DNA of 64,000 nucleotides from Absidia repens (Eukaryota; Mucoromycota; Mucoromycetes; Mucorales; Cunninghamellaceae): positions 1,426,001 through 1,490,000 of the forward strand of contig MCGE01000001.1 of NCBI GenBank assembly GCA_002105175.1. The letters run 5' to 3'. Shown here one piece after another: positions 11,801 through 23,713 of the stretch. Every line of letters starts with the position of its first letter. Positions within the stretch are counted from its first letter, which is position 1. Both the position numbers and the translations under genes were made by a program. The notes beneath the pieces were generated by a model that did no database searches, was not told the origin of the DNA, and saw only the letters and a list, made by a program, of their open reading frames with translations.

Positions 11801-14800
11801 CTAACGAAGGATACCAGTCTTCGAAGGATTGGCCAAAACTAACTCCTTTAAGCAATCGACAACATCATAGCTTGATCGTACATGCCAATTTGCCAAGGTT
11901 TTCTTTTCGGGCGGACCCACAGTGATAGAGTAGAGAGACATGTTCATCTCGGACCATGTGGAAGGTAGCGTCGGAGAGAAGGCAACTGACGAAGAGCGAG
12001 CGGTTCTTGGTCTCGGTGGGGGTGAAGGTAATTGAGAGGCGGTCACTTCAGTGGGTGATGTTGGTAACACAGCTGATTCTTTGAATGACTTTTGATGGAG
12101 GGACGCATGATAGGCTGCACTTAACATTCTAAACATATCTTCATCGGTCTTGTCGTCGCCAGCACAGATCACCAAACCCACATCCGCATGTTGAGATAGT
12201 ATTCGCTTGACGATTTCCCCCTTGTTGATTGACATTGGCCGCACTTCCAAGTTTTTCTTTCCTACCAGAATTTCCACTGGTAGCTTGGACACAATGGCAT
12301 TTTCCAAATGGTTCTGACATTCCTTGGCTTGAAATTCACTAAAAACAAAAACAAATCAAAACAAATCAAAACAAAAAAGCAATCAGTATAACCATCGTTC
12401 CCAGTCGCTCATCCCCTTCCCCTCCTTCCTTCAGGTGGATATCTTTTTGTTTTTGTAAGAAAAGAAACTTACCCAAACGTGGCATCGGCAGTTCGATAAT
12501 GCCAAGTAATGGATGATTTCTTGCTTTCGATAAAACTTCCTTGGGTACGTTCGGTGTAATAATTGAAGATTTCCGCCACATCTTGCTTCCAGGTCATGTC
12601 AACATCATCCACAATACTACTCCATTCTTGACTGTAAGGCTGTTTCATATAACATCCATGCTCTGCAGAAAACCCAAGACCGCGTACACCACCGAGCCAT
12701 TCATCCAAAGTGTTTTGATCCCGCCCAGATACTACCCATACTATGTTTCGCGGGTCATCACAGAGAGCTTGTAAACATTTTAACATATCAGGTGATGGTT
12801 TTGCTTCACTAGGGGTAGAGACGATCGGAGTCAAAGTACCCTACAAGAAGAAAAGAAAGATCAGCTCTGTTGTTCCTTGAAGATAATTATTATATTCAAC
12901 TTACATCATAATCAAAAAACATCAACCGCTTTTCAGTTTCACCATATTTTACAATCAAAGAGTTGACATCGAGCGCAGGCGTTGCATGAGATTGCAGGTT
13001 TTGTTGTTCACTGATACTGACTAGTTGGTTGACAAAAGAGTGAGCCCAGAAAGAAGCGGTATGACTAGTGACATGCTTGTAAAGTTGCTATATTCAATTG
13101 AAAAATAAAATAACCCCCATTCCAAGATTAGCTTATAATCGGTAACACAATATCGCCCTTCCGCTACGTTGATTTACCTCATGCCTTGTCCATTTATCTT
13201 CAGGAGACATTTTCAGGGCGTCGTTAATAGCCTTTGCCACTCCAGCGTAGTCCCAGGGATTGACCAACATGGCAGCACTGAGCGATCCGGCTGTTCCAGC
13301 GAATTCAGACAGAATAAGAGGACTATGCGATTTGTGTTGACAGATGATAAATTCAAACGAGGTGGTGTTCATGCCGTCGCGAATACAAGTAATCAGTCCA
13401 GCATCCGCCACCGACAGGAGTGCATAATATTCCTCACGATCGACGTCTTGATGGTAATAATGTACTGGCGTAAATTCCAAAGAACCAAAAGTACTGTTGA
13501 TATGACTGACTGCTTCCGAGATTTTTGTTTCCAGTTTGCCATGATCGCCATACGTAGGAGTAGCCACCTGGATCAGTACCACCTTGTTTTTCCATTCCGG
13601 GTATCGATGTAAAAATTGTTCAAAGGCATGCAATTTTTGTAAAACACCTTTTGTCGAATCCAATTTGTCTCGTCCGATAACGATCTTCTTTCCAGCATAC
13701 ATTTCCCGAATAGCCGCTATTTTTGGTTCCACCCCGGGCTGTTTGCAATACGAATGGACACGATCAGAGTCAATACCAATGGGAAAAGCACCTACTGCCA
13801 CCATATGACCATTGTGATTGACACCTACTTGCGTCGATTCGCAGCCCAGAACGCGTGTACAGGAGGAGATGAAGTGCCGAGCATAAGAATAGGTCTACCG
13901 AAGAATAGAGTGAGTCATTTTATATTAACTGCTGACATTCAAAACCGCCCACTACTTTTATACCTGGAATCCAACCAATGTACTGCCAAGCATCCCACGC
14001 AATATATCGTTGCGAGTTGTGAGGCACCGCAGAATTTCGGAACTAGGCATGGTAGCATGGAAAAATAGACCAATGACAGCATTCGGTAGTTTGGCTCGGA
14101 TCATTTCCGGTACTAATAAAAGATGATAATCGTGGACACAAACTAGCGAAAAAAAAAAGAAAGATTAAGGAGAAGGTTAGTTACAATCACTATTGAATAA
14201 AGTTTTACATCCTTTCATGCATAGGTTTACTTACTAATATCACCCTTCTGATAGTTAGCGATAACGGTATTTGCAAATTGTTGATTGACATCGATATAAT
14301 CAGCCCAGAATTGTTTTTCAGAACGACCATCAGTAGCATTGGCCCACACAATATAATGGAATAATGGCCAGAGAACTATATACAAAATACATATGATATA
14401 AATAAAAGGAGTAAGCAAATTAAACAGTGTATATATAATATATGTGACTATAAACCGCTTCCATCCACCAGATCATTTTACCTTCTTTGCAGTATCCTTC
14501 ATAGTGACCATGTGATTTTTTATCCAAAAAGATCGGTATAATGTGATCAGTATCCCACAACAGTTTTTCCAATTTCGACTTGTCTTCTTGATAGATATGA
14601 CGCACATCTTGTTTAGTTCCTTTGACTCGGATCGGCCCCGTCCAGCCAATATGGATTGTTTCATAGTCTTTGGACAAGCTTTGCACACCGGCATAAAGAG
14701 CAGCATGACCACGGCGTTGCACCACTGTCCAATCAGCAGCATGGAACTTGGCACGTAAAGTATGACCTCGATAATGATGACGAGCTAACTTGGAGACAGG

Positions 14801-15169
14801 AGCGGCAGCCACAGAGTCATTTTCTTGCTGTTGTTGCTGTTGGTGTAAGAAAGAGGACACAGACGCCGATATATTACCACCGCCGCCACTACCACCTTGA
14901 GTTGCTTGTTCTTGTTGATCTTTGTCGTTCAAGTTTGTTGTTACGTTGAGCTTTGAAGAAGTGACAGACGTAGTGCTGGATGTTCGTGGCGGTGATTGAG
15001 GCGGTGACAATGGGATGATATCAGGTCGATGATCATGAGACTTGAGAATGTTGTATGGGATCTGGTGAGTGACATTGATGATTCTTCCAGAAATGTTCGG
15101 GACATGACCAGCAAAAGGTAAATAATGAGCAACCTTTTCGGCAGTTAAGGAATCAATTGTTTGCATCAT
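11801..15169 (-). CDS. TPS2: Trehalose-6-phosphate phosphatase, Tps2 type (TPS-like domain + TPP domain)
   Basis: This bifunctional-looking enzyme of the cytosolic trehalose synthase complex dephosphorylates trehalose-6-phosphate. The start is the first of two adjacent ATGs (15169), directly after a 27-base T tract. The N-terminal GT20-like half begins RIINVTHQIPYNI. It continues through a Ser/Gln/Gly-rich insert, a VHDYHLL-type segment, GRDKLDSTKGVLQKLHAFEQF and RDGMNTTSFEF. The C-terminal HAD phosphatase half has the nucleophile motif DYDGTLTPIV (split by an intron near 12905), SGRDQ, GSFIESKKSSITWHYR and GDDKTDEDMF. The stop is TAG 11803-11801. In the GT20 half, the Arg of the usual RLP motif reads QIP and the NLV of RDGMNLV reads NTT. 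This fits yeast Tps2, where the synthase domain is catalytically silent. Length is about 900 residues with roughly eight introns. Confidence 0.93.
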
Positions 15170-15373
15170 ACAAAAAAAAAAAAAAAAAAAAAAAAAAGGC
15201 ACAAATATAAGTTTCTTTGTGAGGGATTTTAAAGAAAAGAAAAAGAAGAGAAAGAGAGCGAAAAGAAAAAACAGGGGAACAAAAATATATCATGCTCGAA
15301 GCTGAGATTGAATTTAACCGTCGCTCAATTTCTTTGGACAATACGGTCGGGTAGAAACCAAGTGAGTCCGGTA

Positions 15374-15404
<31 letters not shown>

Positions 15405-16347
15405 AGGAGAAGCAAATGTCAGAGCTCCCTCCAGAATTTGGAATCTGTACTACATCCATACTATTTTGAACATCTTCGTCATAAGGCCATATGACAAGAA
15501 GTTTATCATTAGACTTTGTGGTTCTCTCTTTCGTGTGAACCAGCTGATGTTTATGATACCTACTTTCTACTTGTGTACACATTTCATTTATTAGAGAGCA
15601 CGGTGCCTCCCCAATTTGATATGTGTAATGTGGATGTAATGTATATTTATATAATACTATGTAGCAGCTTTGTATGGTATTTTGCATAAAACACTAATGT
15701 GTTGTTTACAATTTAGCGACCACCGGAACCTGATAAACTCAAAATAATGTCATCAAACAAAACAATAATAGAATGAAAAAAAAAAAAAAAAAAAAAGTGA
15801 GAAAGCAGATGGAAAAAGAAAAAGCAAGAAAGGGAGGTAGATAAAGAGAGACATCATTACTTCTTCCCATGATAGCTAATAGACAGGAGAAGACTGGGTA
15901 CCTTTTCATAATTCGAAGCATCACGAGCCACAAATGATAATAATAATAATAATAAACGTTTGACTAATCGATGGTGGTTCCGATAAAGCAATTTCCTTGT
16001 TCACAAAAAAAAAAAAAAAAACACAAAAAAACCCCCCACCCCATAATACCCAATCTTCTTGGAGAAATAAATCATGGGGCTAAATTTTCAGGTTACAGCA
16101 AGACAATGATGATTCAAAATAGGTTTTATTTCAAATATAAATTGTATATAACAAAGGACAAGCTAATGCGTGCAAATGGAGAGAGTGTAGGGGAAGCGAA
16201 ATAAGAGTGATTGTAATTGTATCCAAATAATAACTAAACTAAACTAAGACTAAATCAACAGGTTCTAACAGCAAAGACCACGCCTTTTTCTTTTGTTCCA
16301 TCACCCAATCATCCATCCCATCCATCGATAACATAATATAAATAGGT
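15170..16347. other. Intergenic, 1.2 kb, no supported gene
   Basis: The region starts with a 27-base A run (15171-15197; T-rich leader of the phosphatase gene). It has further A runs at about 15373-15391 and 15776-15796, 16003-16020, and a short (TAA)n microsatellite around 15939-15955. A few open frames occur, but they encode Phe-rich homopolymer readings without family features. Confidence 0.5.
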
Positions 16348-18390
16348 TCAAGGATGGTCCCTGAATACAGTCGTACGAAATCTTGTCCAAAGAGTACGAT
16401 CTTCGTGATCTATTTGGAGTTCCAAAAAAGAGTTGAGACATTCCAATCGTAACCACAAAATAGAAAAATAAAAAAAAATTAAAAGCATTTACCTGAAATC
16501 GAGTGTAGTTTTCGCTTTCGTTTTCGATTAAAGCAAGTCAAATCAAAGTCTTCGAGATCATCATCATCATCACCCGGTGTTCTAGGGAATAATGTGCAAG
16601 GAATAGAAGAAGAGGATGTTTCATTCATATTCATACCGTGTTGTTGAGGTGTCGCCATGATACTTGAGTACATATGAAATAGGCTGAGGCCACGGGAATA
16701 TCCAGGAAAGGCAGCATGTTGATCAGGGAAGGCAGAGACATGATAAAGTTCTAATGGCGTCCATGCTGTTCTACCGGATGGTTCGGGTGCCTCCCCTGGG
16801 TCAGTCTGAGATGACAATGAGATTGGTCCGTCGTCCATGTTCGATGTGAATGAAAAAGTTGAAAGAGTTCGTTCTCCTAGAGATCGGTTGATAGATGATG
16901 ACATGATGGAGGGTACTGTGGTACTAGTAGTTTGTGAGAGAGGTGTAGTTGTCATGATGGGGAGATTAGTTTCATTTTCAGCTGCAGGATATCCAGATGA
17001 TAAGGCCGGACTGGCTATGTTTGTTGCTGGCGTTGACACAGATAGTGGAGTTGCTGTTGCTGCTGTTGGCATTGTTGCTGTTGATGAGGATGATGGTGAC
17101 GGTTTAATCCTGCTTGATGTTGCGTCGGAAATGTTGGATAGTGGCCAAGGTCCAGAATCAATCGGGGTTAGTGTTTCTGTTGTTGTTGATAAATTCTCGT
17201 TTGTTTCGACAGTAGGATGATCACTTCCGTCCATCACGTCATAAGACCAAGCTTCAGAATTCGATGTATCGTAAGATGATGTTGCAGATGCTGTTGTTGT
17301 TTGAGAAGGGAAATGAGGTTGCTCCCAGCACCAGCGGACCTTGTCAGATTGTTCTGCTGTCATATCCAAGCACTCCTTCACCACCTTGAACCGGGAATCA
17401 AAAACCAACGCCCGTAGAACTGCATCCTATTACATGTAGACAAAATACAAAGTAAATCAATAAGTCTGAGTACAATTACAGAGATTTTGACACAGGCATT
17501 ACCATGGTATATTCATTAGAATCCAATGATTTTTTTCGACACAGTTGAATGACGCCTTTGAAAATTTGTTGAGTAGTAAGGTCCAAGGTTTTCGCGTCGA
17601 GTGACTTCAGTACATCTACAATGACGGTAATTAGTTGATCGTTCTTTTCATTTTCCAATGTTGCATCTGGTCGAGTAGTAGTTGGAGGGGGTGGTGCCTT
17701 TTCCGAAGTAGATGCTGGAGCCGTCGTCGTTTGTTCTGTGTCGCCTTTTCCAGGTAAGCCATCAGTGTGATCAGGTAATACGAAAACAAAGCCATTTCCT
17801 CCAATGTCAAGATAGGCCCTATCATAAATATCAAAACTAGGTTAGTATAGCACCACCATATAATTTTTCCCACCTCGCACTGAGCTTACATTGCAGTTAA
17901 CGGCACGGGGTGTTGTTTCTTTGTAATAAGATTATGGTTGACTTTTACACCGATACGACCGTAAACGCGTAGCTCCCAGTAATTCTTTTTGGTGTTGAAT
18001 TTGATATCCGCATGACGTCTTGATACTTGTTTGTTGCCACAAAAATCCACGTCTACTGCGATCTTGCTGCTGTTCGAAGATGGTGTGTGTTCAGGTGTTC
18101 GACCTAGTCGAATGACATCCCCAGTGATATAGCAAGTCCAATTAGAGCCTGCCAGCTTGGGGTATAAATGAGTTGATTCGTGAGCTACTAATGGAGAAAG
18201 TACATTGACAGAAGCCTTGGGTGATAGAAGAAGCTGAAACCCCATTTCCTTGTCTTGTTGACTAAACTAAAAGTAAGTAAAAGTATGGAGGTGAGTACAA
18301 ATCAGCCAAATGCTGTAATCGTTTATTCACTTCTATTTATTTCATTACCATTTTTGATCCAGAGGAGCCATTGTTGGATTTTTTGTTCAT
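16348..18390 (-). CDS. FHA-domain nuclear protein with a possible divergent winged-helix region
   Basis: The forkhead-associated (phosphothreonine-binding) domain covers about residues 25-165. It shows LGRTPE, then CGNKQVSRRHADIKF (the Arg-Arg-His core), VYGRIGVKVN and a closing VFVLPDH, like the Fhl1/FoxK group. A Pro/Thr-rich linker follows. Then comes an 80-residue segment (exons about 17660-17505 and 17429-17320) running LITVIVDVLKSLDAKTL…QQIFKGVI…DAVLRALVFDSRFKVV…KVRWCW, whose pattern resembles a degraded fork-head. The tail is low-complexity Ser/Thr, with an acidic patch and an RKRKRK basic cluster. I chose the ATG at 18390 because exon one (…GSSGSKM) joins in frame to FSQQDKEMGFQ; the inner ATG at 18245 is the alternative. 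The last exon (DHEDRTLWTRFRTTVFRDHP) is phase-consistent and stops at 16350-16348. If it is not spliced, the frame ends at 16479. Total is about 580 residues. A ribosomal-gene regulator like Fhl1 is a guess. Confidence 0.75.
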
Positions 18391-18455
18391 AATGAAGGGA
18401 AAAGGGATGCATTCACCATATGCGTGTATTGAGAGGGGGAGAATTGAAAGAGCAA

Positions 18456-18498
<43 letters not shown>

Positions 18499-18928
18499 CA
18501 GCAAGTCGTAAGGACATTCACCAAAACATTTAAAACTCCTCATATGAGCTTTAGAATCCACGCCCAGCGGCATTATGATGACAGTAGCGATCACATCCTG
18601 GAGTCGTTCTCCTGCGCTTGCAGTGACTTGAGGGGCATGCCTTTTTAGCTTACCTTAAAAAACTAAAGGCGATATTGCCTTGAAATTTGTTAGACTTCCA
18701 TTGGTACCTGAATTTTCTCAAATGAGCGTACTGTAGCAGATATTGTTTTACTGAAATGTTCAAGTGAATTGTATGATAAAAACAAGAGAATATTTATTTA
18801 CACGTCAATGAAATGATGAAGCTATCCATACAAAGATATCATATATACATAATATAAAAAATAAAAAAAGAGCACCACTTGACACTAAAGCCACCGACAG
18901 ATTTCAAAGTATGAATATATGCTTGAAA
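18391..18928. other. FHA gene upstream region with a 40-base A tract
   Basis: The + strand carries 40 consecutive A residues at 18457-18496, 67 bases before the FHA start codon on the coding strand (as T). Such poly(dA:dT) tracts commonly exclude nucleosomes at fungal promoters. The remainder toward 18928 is the 3' flank of the small gene; no other gene is seen. Confidence 0.5.
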
Positions 18929-19108
18929 TTATTCCATAGGGTTGGTTTTGCCATCTTGAGGACGCTTTTCATGCGGGTCGTGAGATATGCCTGCAGATTT
19001 AACAGTTTCTTTTAGAGCTTCTTTGACATCCTTGACAAGGGTATTGATTTGGCTTAGATGAGGATGTCTGTTGGCATCTTCATAAAATCGTAATTTTTCG
19101 TAAGGCAT
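18929..19108 (-). CDS. Small unknown protein, 59 residues, behind a TATA box
   Basis: The single-exon frame starts with ATG 19108-19106 in an AAGAAAATGCC context, good for a fungal start. It ends with TAA 18931-18929. The product is hydrophilic and highly charged. Its middle (INTLVKDVKEALKETVKSAG) could form an amphipathic helix, and the tail HDPHEKRPQDGKTNPME looks disordered. There is no signal peptide or membrane segment. A TATAAATA box sits 73 bases upstream of the start, and the leader between them is typical. The frame extends upstream without a stop to 19243, but that part overlaps the TATA box, so the internal ATG is preferred. I do not recognise a family; size and composition recall small stress-induced proteins of the Hsp12 or LEA kind, which is speculation. 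Confidence 0.6.
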   Translation of the reverse strand: MPYEKLRFYEDANRHPHLSQINTLVKDVKEALKETVKSAGISHDPHEKRPQDGKTNPME

Positions 19109-19181
19109 TTTCTTGATTGTGTTTTGTTTGATAAAATATTTTGTATAATGGACAAGACAAGATGGCGGTGATGATGATGGG

Positions 19182-19189
19182 TATTTATA
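19182..19189 (-). promoter_or_regulatory. TATA box of the 59-residue gene
   Basis: On the minus strand this reads TATAAATA, within GGTATAAATACC. It is placed 73 bases before the ATG and is followed by an ACAAAATATT…CAAACAAAACACAATCAAG leader with no upstream ATG after the box. Confidence 0.6.
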
Positions 19190-20080
19190 CCATTTTTGAT
19201 GAAACGATAGAATATACTTTGGAGCAGATGAACCTCTTGGCATGGAAGAAAGGGGGGTTTAACTGACGTCAAAAAGCACCAATCACCAATTTGTTTGTTT
19301 GTCTCTGATAGGCTCTAAAAATAGGCTAACAGTAAACGAATATCCCTGCTGTTAAAACCTAGGTCGCTCCTTAAAGTTGATTTTCTTCTCCACCCATAAA
19401 GAAACCTGATGACATGTCATATTACCATATAAATATCAGTAGAAAAATTGGAAATGAGTATGACCACAGCATATATTAATGCTAAGAAAAAAAAAGATAC
19501 ACGGGGGGGTACCTGATTCATGCAAGGCTTGTTTTCAAAAGATCGACGCCAAGAACAAATTGTTTATCCCGACTTTTATTTAAACTTTGACAGTAAATAG
19601 AACGTGAATGATATTACAAATAACATAGTTGATAAAATATCACCTTAGTAATTACTCTTTCATCACACAGCGCACACAAGGTGCTTCAGGACCCATATCA
19701 ACACGCCCACGGCTGAAGTCATTCATCCCAATCTGTGTCCACATCTTATCTTCTGTCATTATTAATCACCTCACACCATCCTTGACTTTACGCACCACAA
19801 AAAAAAAAAAAAAGGACACTATCATGATATGTAGTAACAACATTAGACGATGAATAATATGTATTAAAAAAATCAGGTTTATTCAATATCAATAACCCAT
19901 AAAATCAAAATTCAAAGACAAGTATAAAAAAGAAGTGCTGTGCAAGTATATATCTGAGTAAAGTAAAACTGGGAATGTAAAAACAATGGGGATGATCAAT
20001 ATATATGGGTGTGTGTGCATTTGGGGTCAAAATATATGATAGTGCGTATATGTATAAAAAAGTGAGGGGGATATCCATCT
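19190..20080. other. Intergenic, 0.9 kb, no supported gene
   Basis: This is AT-rich sequence between the small gene's promoter and the UFD1 stop codon. It includes an A run at 19799-19812. No protein-like frame or RNA-like structure was recognised. Confidence 0.5.
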
Positions 20081-20480
20081 TCATCGGGAAGAGTTCTTGC
20101 TGTTGTTCGATTTCTTTCCACGCAATGATTGTCCAGCTCCAGAAAAGGCGTTTGATGTGTCGTCTTTCTTGTCACTTTTGTCTTTGGGAGGAATCACAGG
20201 ATAACCAAAATAAAGTTGTCCAAAGGGAAGATTCAAAGGCCCATCATCGTTGCTATCGAATACTGTGGAGCTGGAGGTGGTCGAATCCGAGTCAGTAGTT
20301 CTTTGCACGCTATAAACAAGAAATGGTGAATTCGCTTGATCAAACTTCATATGCTACATTTCCACGACTTACTCTTTCCCTTTGCCACGTAGTGATTGTC
20401 CAGATCCATGGAAAGCTGCAAAGCCCGATTTGTCAGAAGGTGTCAAATGATCGTCGATAACCATTTGGCTCTGATTTCAA

Positions 20481-20522
<42 letters not shown>

Positions 20523-21686
20523 CAGTCATCATACAGTAAGAAAGATACCCATTTATACTTGATCTTACCATTGAAGAGGGAGTGGCAACCGGTCTTGACG
20601 GCTCTACATAACCAACAGGAGGAGCAAAGTCCACCTCCAGGTCAGTTTCTACAATGGATATACCTGCGTGTTCTTCAAATTGTGGCTTGACATTCAGCAC
20701 AGTAATTTCGTATATCTTGTCATTATAGTTGATTTGAATGGTGTCACCCAAAGTAAGTGTTGAGAAGTTGCGAAGGGCATTTTCCAATCTATAGACATAA
20801 AAGAAAACCAGTTAATTTTTTATTCCGACGATATCTATCAGCCAACTCCCCTCTCCCAGTTGTCTTACACTGCCTTTGGATCACTGATATCCAAAAAATC
20901 TGTTGATTGTGGTTGAATCTTAACAAAAGAGCCCAAAGGTAATGTTGTATTCTTCACTTCCAAAAGTTGCCCCGGTTCCAAATCAAGAGATTGCATCATC
21001 TAATAGAATAAAGAAAAGGTTCAGTTTTAACACGTCACGTCGCTAGTCCTTCCCATCCATATATTCGTCTCCGCCTATGTATTCAGTGTCTTACCCATTG
21101 AGGTAGATAGGCTCTACCTTCTTCAGCGATGAATTCCAAGACACCAGCATGAGTATGCTTATTTTGAGGAGGATTGATCAAACGGAAAAGCATGGGATAG
21201 GATATATTGAGTTGTGCTTCATATAAACAAGAAAAAAAAAGTTAGTAGCGAGTAAATCCAAGATCCCTTCTCATTTGACGCACACTACTTACACAATTTT
21301 TCCAAAGCAGATTGAGGTAATATGACTATATAAAAACGAAGCAAGTTCGTATTAGGTGTCATTTTGATCCATATTCTTCAAAAACAGAACAAAAAGCCAA
21401 TCACTTACTTTTCCCACCATAGTTGACGTTTTCCCTTTCGCTCCCACTTTGCATCATAGCGATAGGGAAGCAACGATAAAACTCGGTGAATTGTCGATTA
21501 GGATTGACCAAAGGAGCAAAAGGATGACGACCACCTAAACCACCCACTCCACCGTTGAAAAAGTTGGCAGTGGAGAATGGCTCATCATCGTCAAAGTCGT
21601 TGTTGAACTATGAAAGTGAAAAGTAAGTATAAACAACCAAGTGATACGTGAGCGAGAGGCATATAAATATAGGTATATCTTACCAT
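20081..21686 (-). CDS. UFD1: Ubiquitin fusion degradation protein 1 (Cdc48/p97 cofactor)
   Basis: UFD1 partners with Npl4 and the Cdc48 ATPase to extract ubiquitinated proteins in ER-associated degradation. The N-terminal UT3 domain shows FTEFYRCFPIAMM, NYGGK, LFRLINPPQNKHTHAGVLEFIAEEGRAYLP and WMMQSLDLEPGQLLEV. It continues through [37 protein letters not shown] to EITVLNVKP and IVETDLEVDFAPPVGY. The C-terminal part has two SHP-type p97-binding motifs, FHGSGQSLRGK (about 20427-20390) and FSGAGQSLRGK (about 20142-20105). The first coding exon is just the ATG (21686-21684): GTAAGA follows at once, and the next exon starts FNNDFDDDEPF. About seven introns occur, one carrying a (TAA)n microsatellite. 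The stop is TGA 20083-20081. Confidence 0.95.
20468..20521. repeat. (AAT)n microsatellite in a UFD1 intron
   Basis: About 18 consecutive AAT/TAA units lie inside the intron between the UT3-derived exon and the exon with the first SHP motif. Tract length is likely polymorphic; no function is implied. Confidence 0.85.
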
Positions 21687-22015
21687 GACGTATTTGATAG
21701 ATCAGTTTACTAAAAACAAAAACAATAAAAAAGAGAAAAAGCGACACAGAAGTGGTTAAAAGAACCGACCTTTTTTGCCCAGAAAAAAATGTCATCCTGT
21801 ATGCATTTTTCAAATCCCGCATATTGATTTTTTTCTACGTTTTGCGCTCAGTTCCCCATTTTTGTTCTTTTATCTCTCTTTTCCTCGTCCCTCTCTTGCT
21901 TTTCTATTAACTCTCACTGACGTTCCATTCACTTATACACGTCTATATTCCCCTACCCCTTCACTCCCCCATCTATTTTATCTATTATTATACCATATAA
22001 TATTTATCCCCTTGA
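21687..22015. promoter_or_regulatory. Divergent promoter of UFD1 and the GRAM-domain gene
   Basis: These 329 bases separate two oppositely oriented start codons, so both promoters must lie here or overlap. The box TTCAAATCCCGC is at 21809-21820, followed by CT-rich DNA toward the GRAM gene. The same box recurs in the URC1/UPRT divergent promoter and in the dispersed repeat copies, most of them next to a CACGTG. Its binding factor is unknown. Confidence 0.5.
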
Positions 22016-23415
22016 ATGCCACTAGAAGAATCTGGTACTCCTGTGCCGAGCAAAATGTCACAATCACTGCTACAACAACAACAACAACAACAACAAGAAG
22101 AAGACAGTCTTACCAATTCCGCCGTATCGGATCCAGTATCCAGTCCGGCAGATGAGGAAGATGAGGAATACGATCCTTTGACCAACACAATGTCCAGCTC
22201 AACGTTGTCATCTATGAAACCACCGAACTCCACTTCCTTACCTGAAAACTGTGCCTTAGCTTCACCAAAAGACAATGCTTACTTCCATGCTCTCTTCAAA
22301 AGTGTCCCCGATCACGATCGTTTACTTGAAAGTAAGTGTATAAAAAAAGCAGTTCCCCTTGCGATTCGTTAATTCGACTTTGATTTTTCTGCTTTAACAG
22401 TTTATAAATGTGCACTTCATCGAGATATCCTATTACAAGGGCATCTTTATCTATCCGAAAATTATGTCTGTTTTCACGCCAATATATTTGGCTGGATCAC
22501 CAACGTAAGTACAAAAGATATCTGTCATATGAAAAGTACTGGGAAAATAAGGATTGTTGTGACACGGCTACGCACTCATACGCTGGCGCTTTTCTTTTCC
22601 TCCTTCCTGAAATTAACCAAACCTTATGTGGTTTTTTTTTATCCAACGAAAAAGCTGGTCATAGAATATAATGAAATCATCCTGATTGAACGAAAAATGA
22701 CGGCAATGATCATACCCAATGGCATTCAAATTAATACCCAACATGCAAAGGTAAGTGATTATGACTAACCCAATACATACCCACGAACCTTTTGACTCAC
22801 CTCAATTACTTGTACTAATAGCATACCTTTGCTTCATTTATCTTTCGTGAAGCAGCATATCAACAACTGATGTCACTATGGGCAATACACAAACCTCAAC
22901 AATTGGAATCTGCTTCATTAGTGGATGGGTGGTCGACGACATCGGACGAGAATAGCGATGACGACGATGACGACTGCAGCACAGACACCGACGCAACAAT
23001 CAGCGATGACGACTCTTCATCCGCAGCCTCTCCCAGTTCCTCAGGACGAATACACCATCGTCACCACCATCATCATCATCATCACAACAAAGATCATCAT
23101 CAGCATTTATCTATCTTTTCTTCTTGGAAAACCATTGTCGTCTTACTCCTACTCTTACACAGTGCATGGATGATTCGGAAATGGGCTCGATTAGGCGCCC
23201 AACTGGAACAGCAGCAGCAACAATCAAATCACTATGACGGATTGTTTGATAGTTCATACGAAGCTCTTTTACCACATTCATATTTTGATAAATCACATAA
23301 TCATCATATTTACAGTCGTCTCGATCATCTTCGCCAACGGATGGAATCTCTGAATCAGCAAATTCTCGACCAACAATCACAATTGTACGATTTATCCCCT
23401 CACCAAGATAGTTAG
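22016..23415 (+). CDS. GRAM-domain single-pass membrane protein
   Basis: Four exons (22016-22331, 22401-22504, 22655-22750, 22822-23415) join in phase. After a Gln/Ser/Glu-rich N-terminus, the GRAM (PH-like lipid-binding) domain begins at YFHALFKSVPDHDRLLE. It runs through YKCALHRDILLQGHLYLSENYVCFHANIFGW, LVIEYNEIILIERKMTAMIIPNGIQI and FASFIFREAAYQQL. Then come a Ser/Asp-rich acidic stretch, a His cluster, one hydrophobic segment (TIVVLLLLLHSAWMI) and a Gln/His-rich tail with a predicted coil. The GRAM-plus-membrane-anchor layout matches proteins of ER contact sites (GRAMD/Lam families), but the sterol-carrying VASt domain of Lam proteins is missing, so it resembles GRAMD2-type tethers. Start: ATG 22016; a second in-frame ATG 13 codons later is possible. 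Confidence 0.85.
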
Positions 23416-23713
23416 CTATGTACCAATCGAGTTAATTCTTAGTTTAGTATAGTGTGTTTATCTATCACTCCCCCGTTGTCATATTTTTGTTTTATGTTAT
23501 TCTTTTTTTTTTTTTTTTGTCCTAATTGAACCAATGAAAAATAAAAATAAAAAAATTACACTTGACTTGATTGTTTATGTATGTTTGGGACTTGTTTTTA
23601 TTTTGAGCGGATGACAGTATGAATGTGGGCATTTATGAAATGGCTTTTGTGGTGGTTTTAATTGTCACGTTTTTTAATTTTTGTGCTTTTTTATGTATTT
23701 CGGCAAAATGGAT

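Noticed and set aside
16201..16412. An alternative reading of the last FHA exon, open for about 57 codons (ITKIVLFGQDF…)
   Set aside because: The donor after …HSIS leaves phase 1, which selects the other frame (DHEDRTLWTRF…) that stops at 16348. The longer frame would need a phase-0 join with no matching donor.
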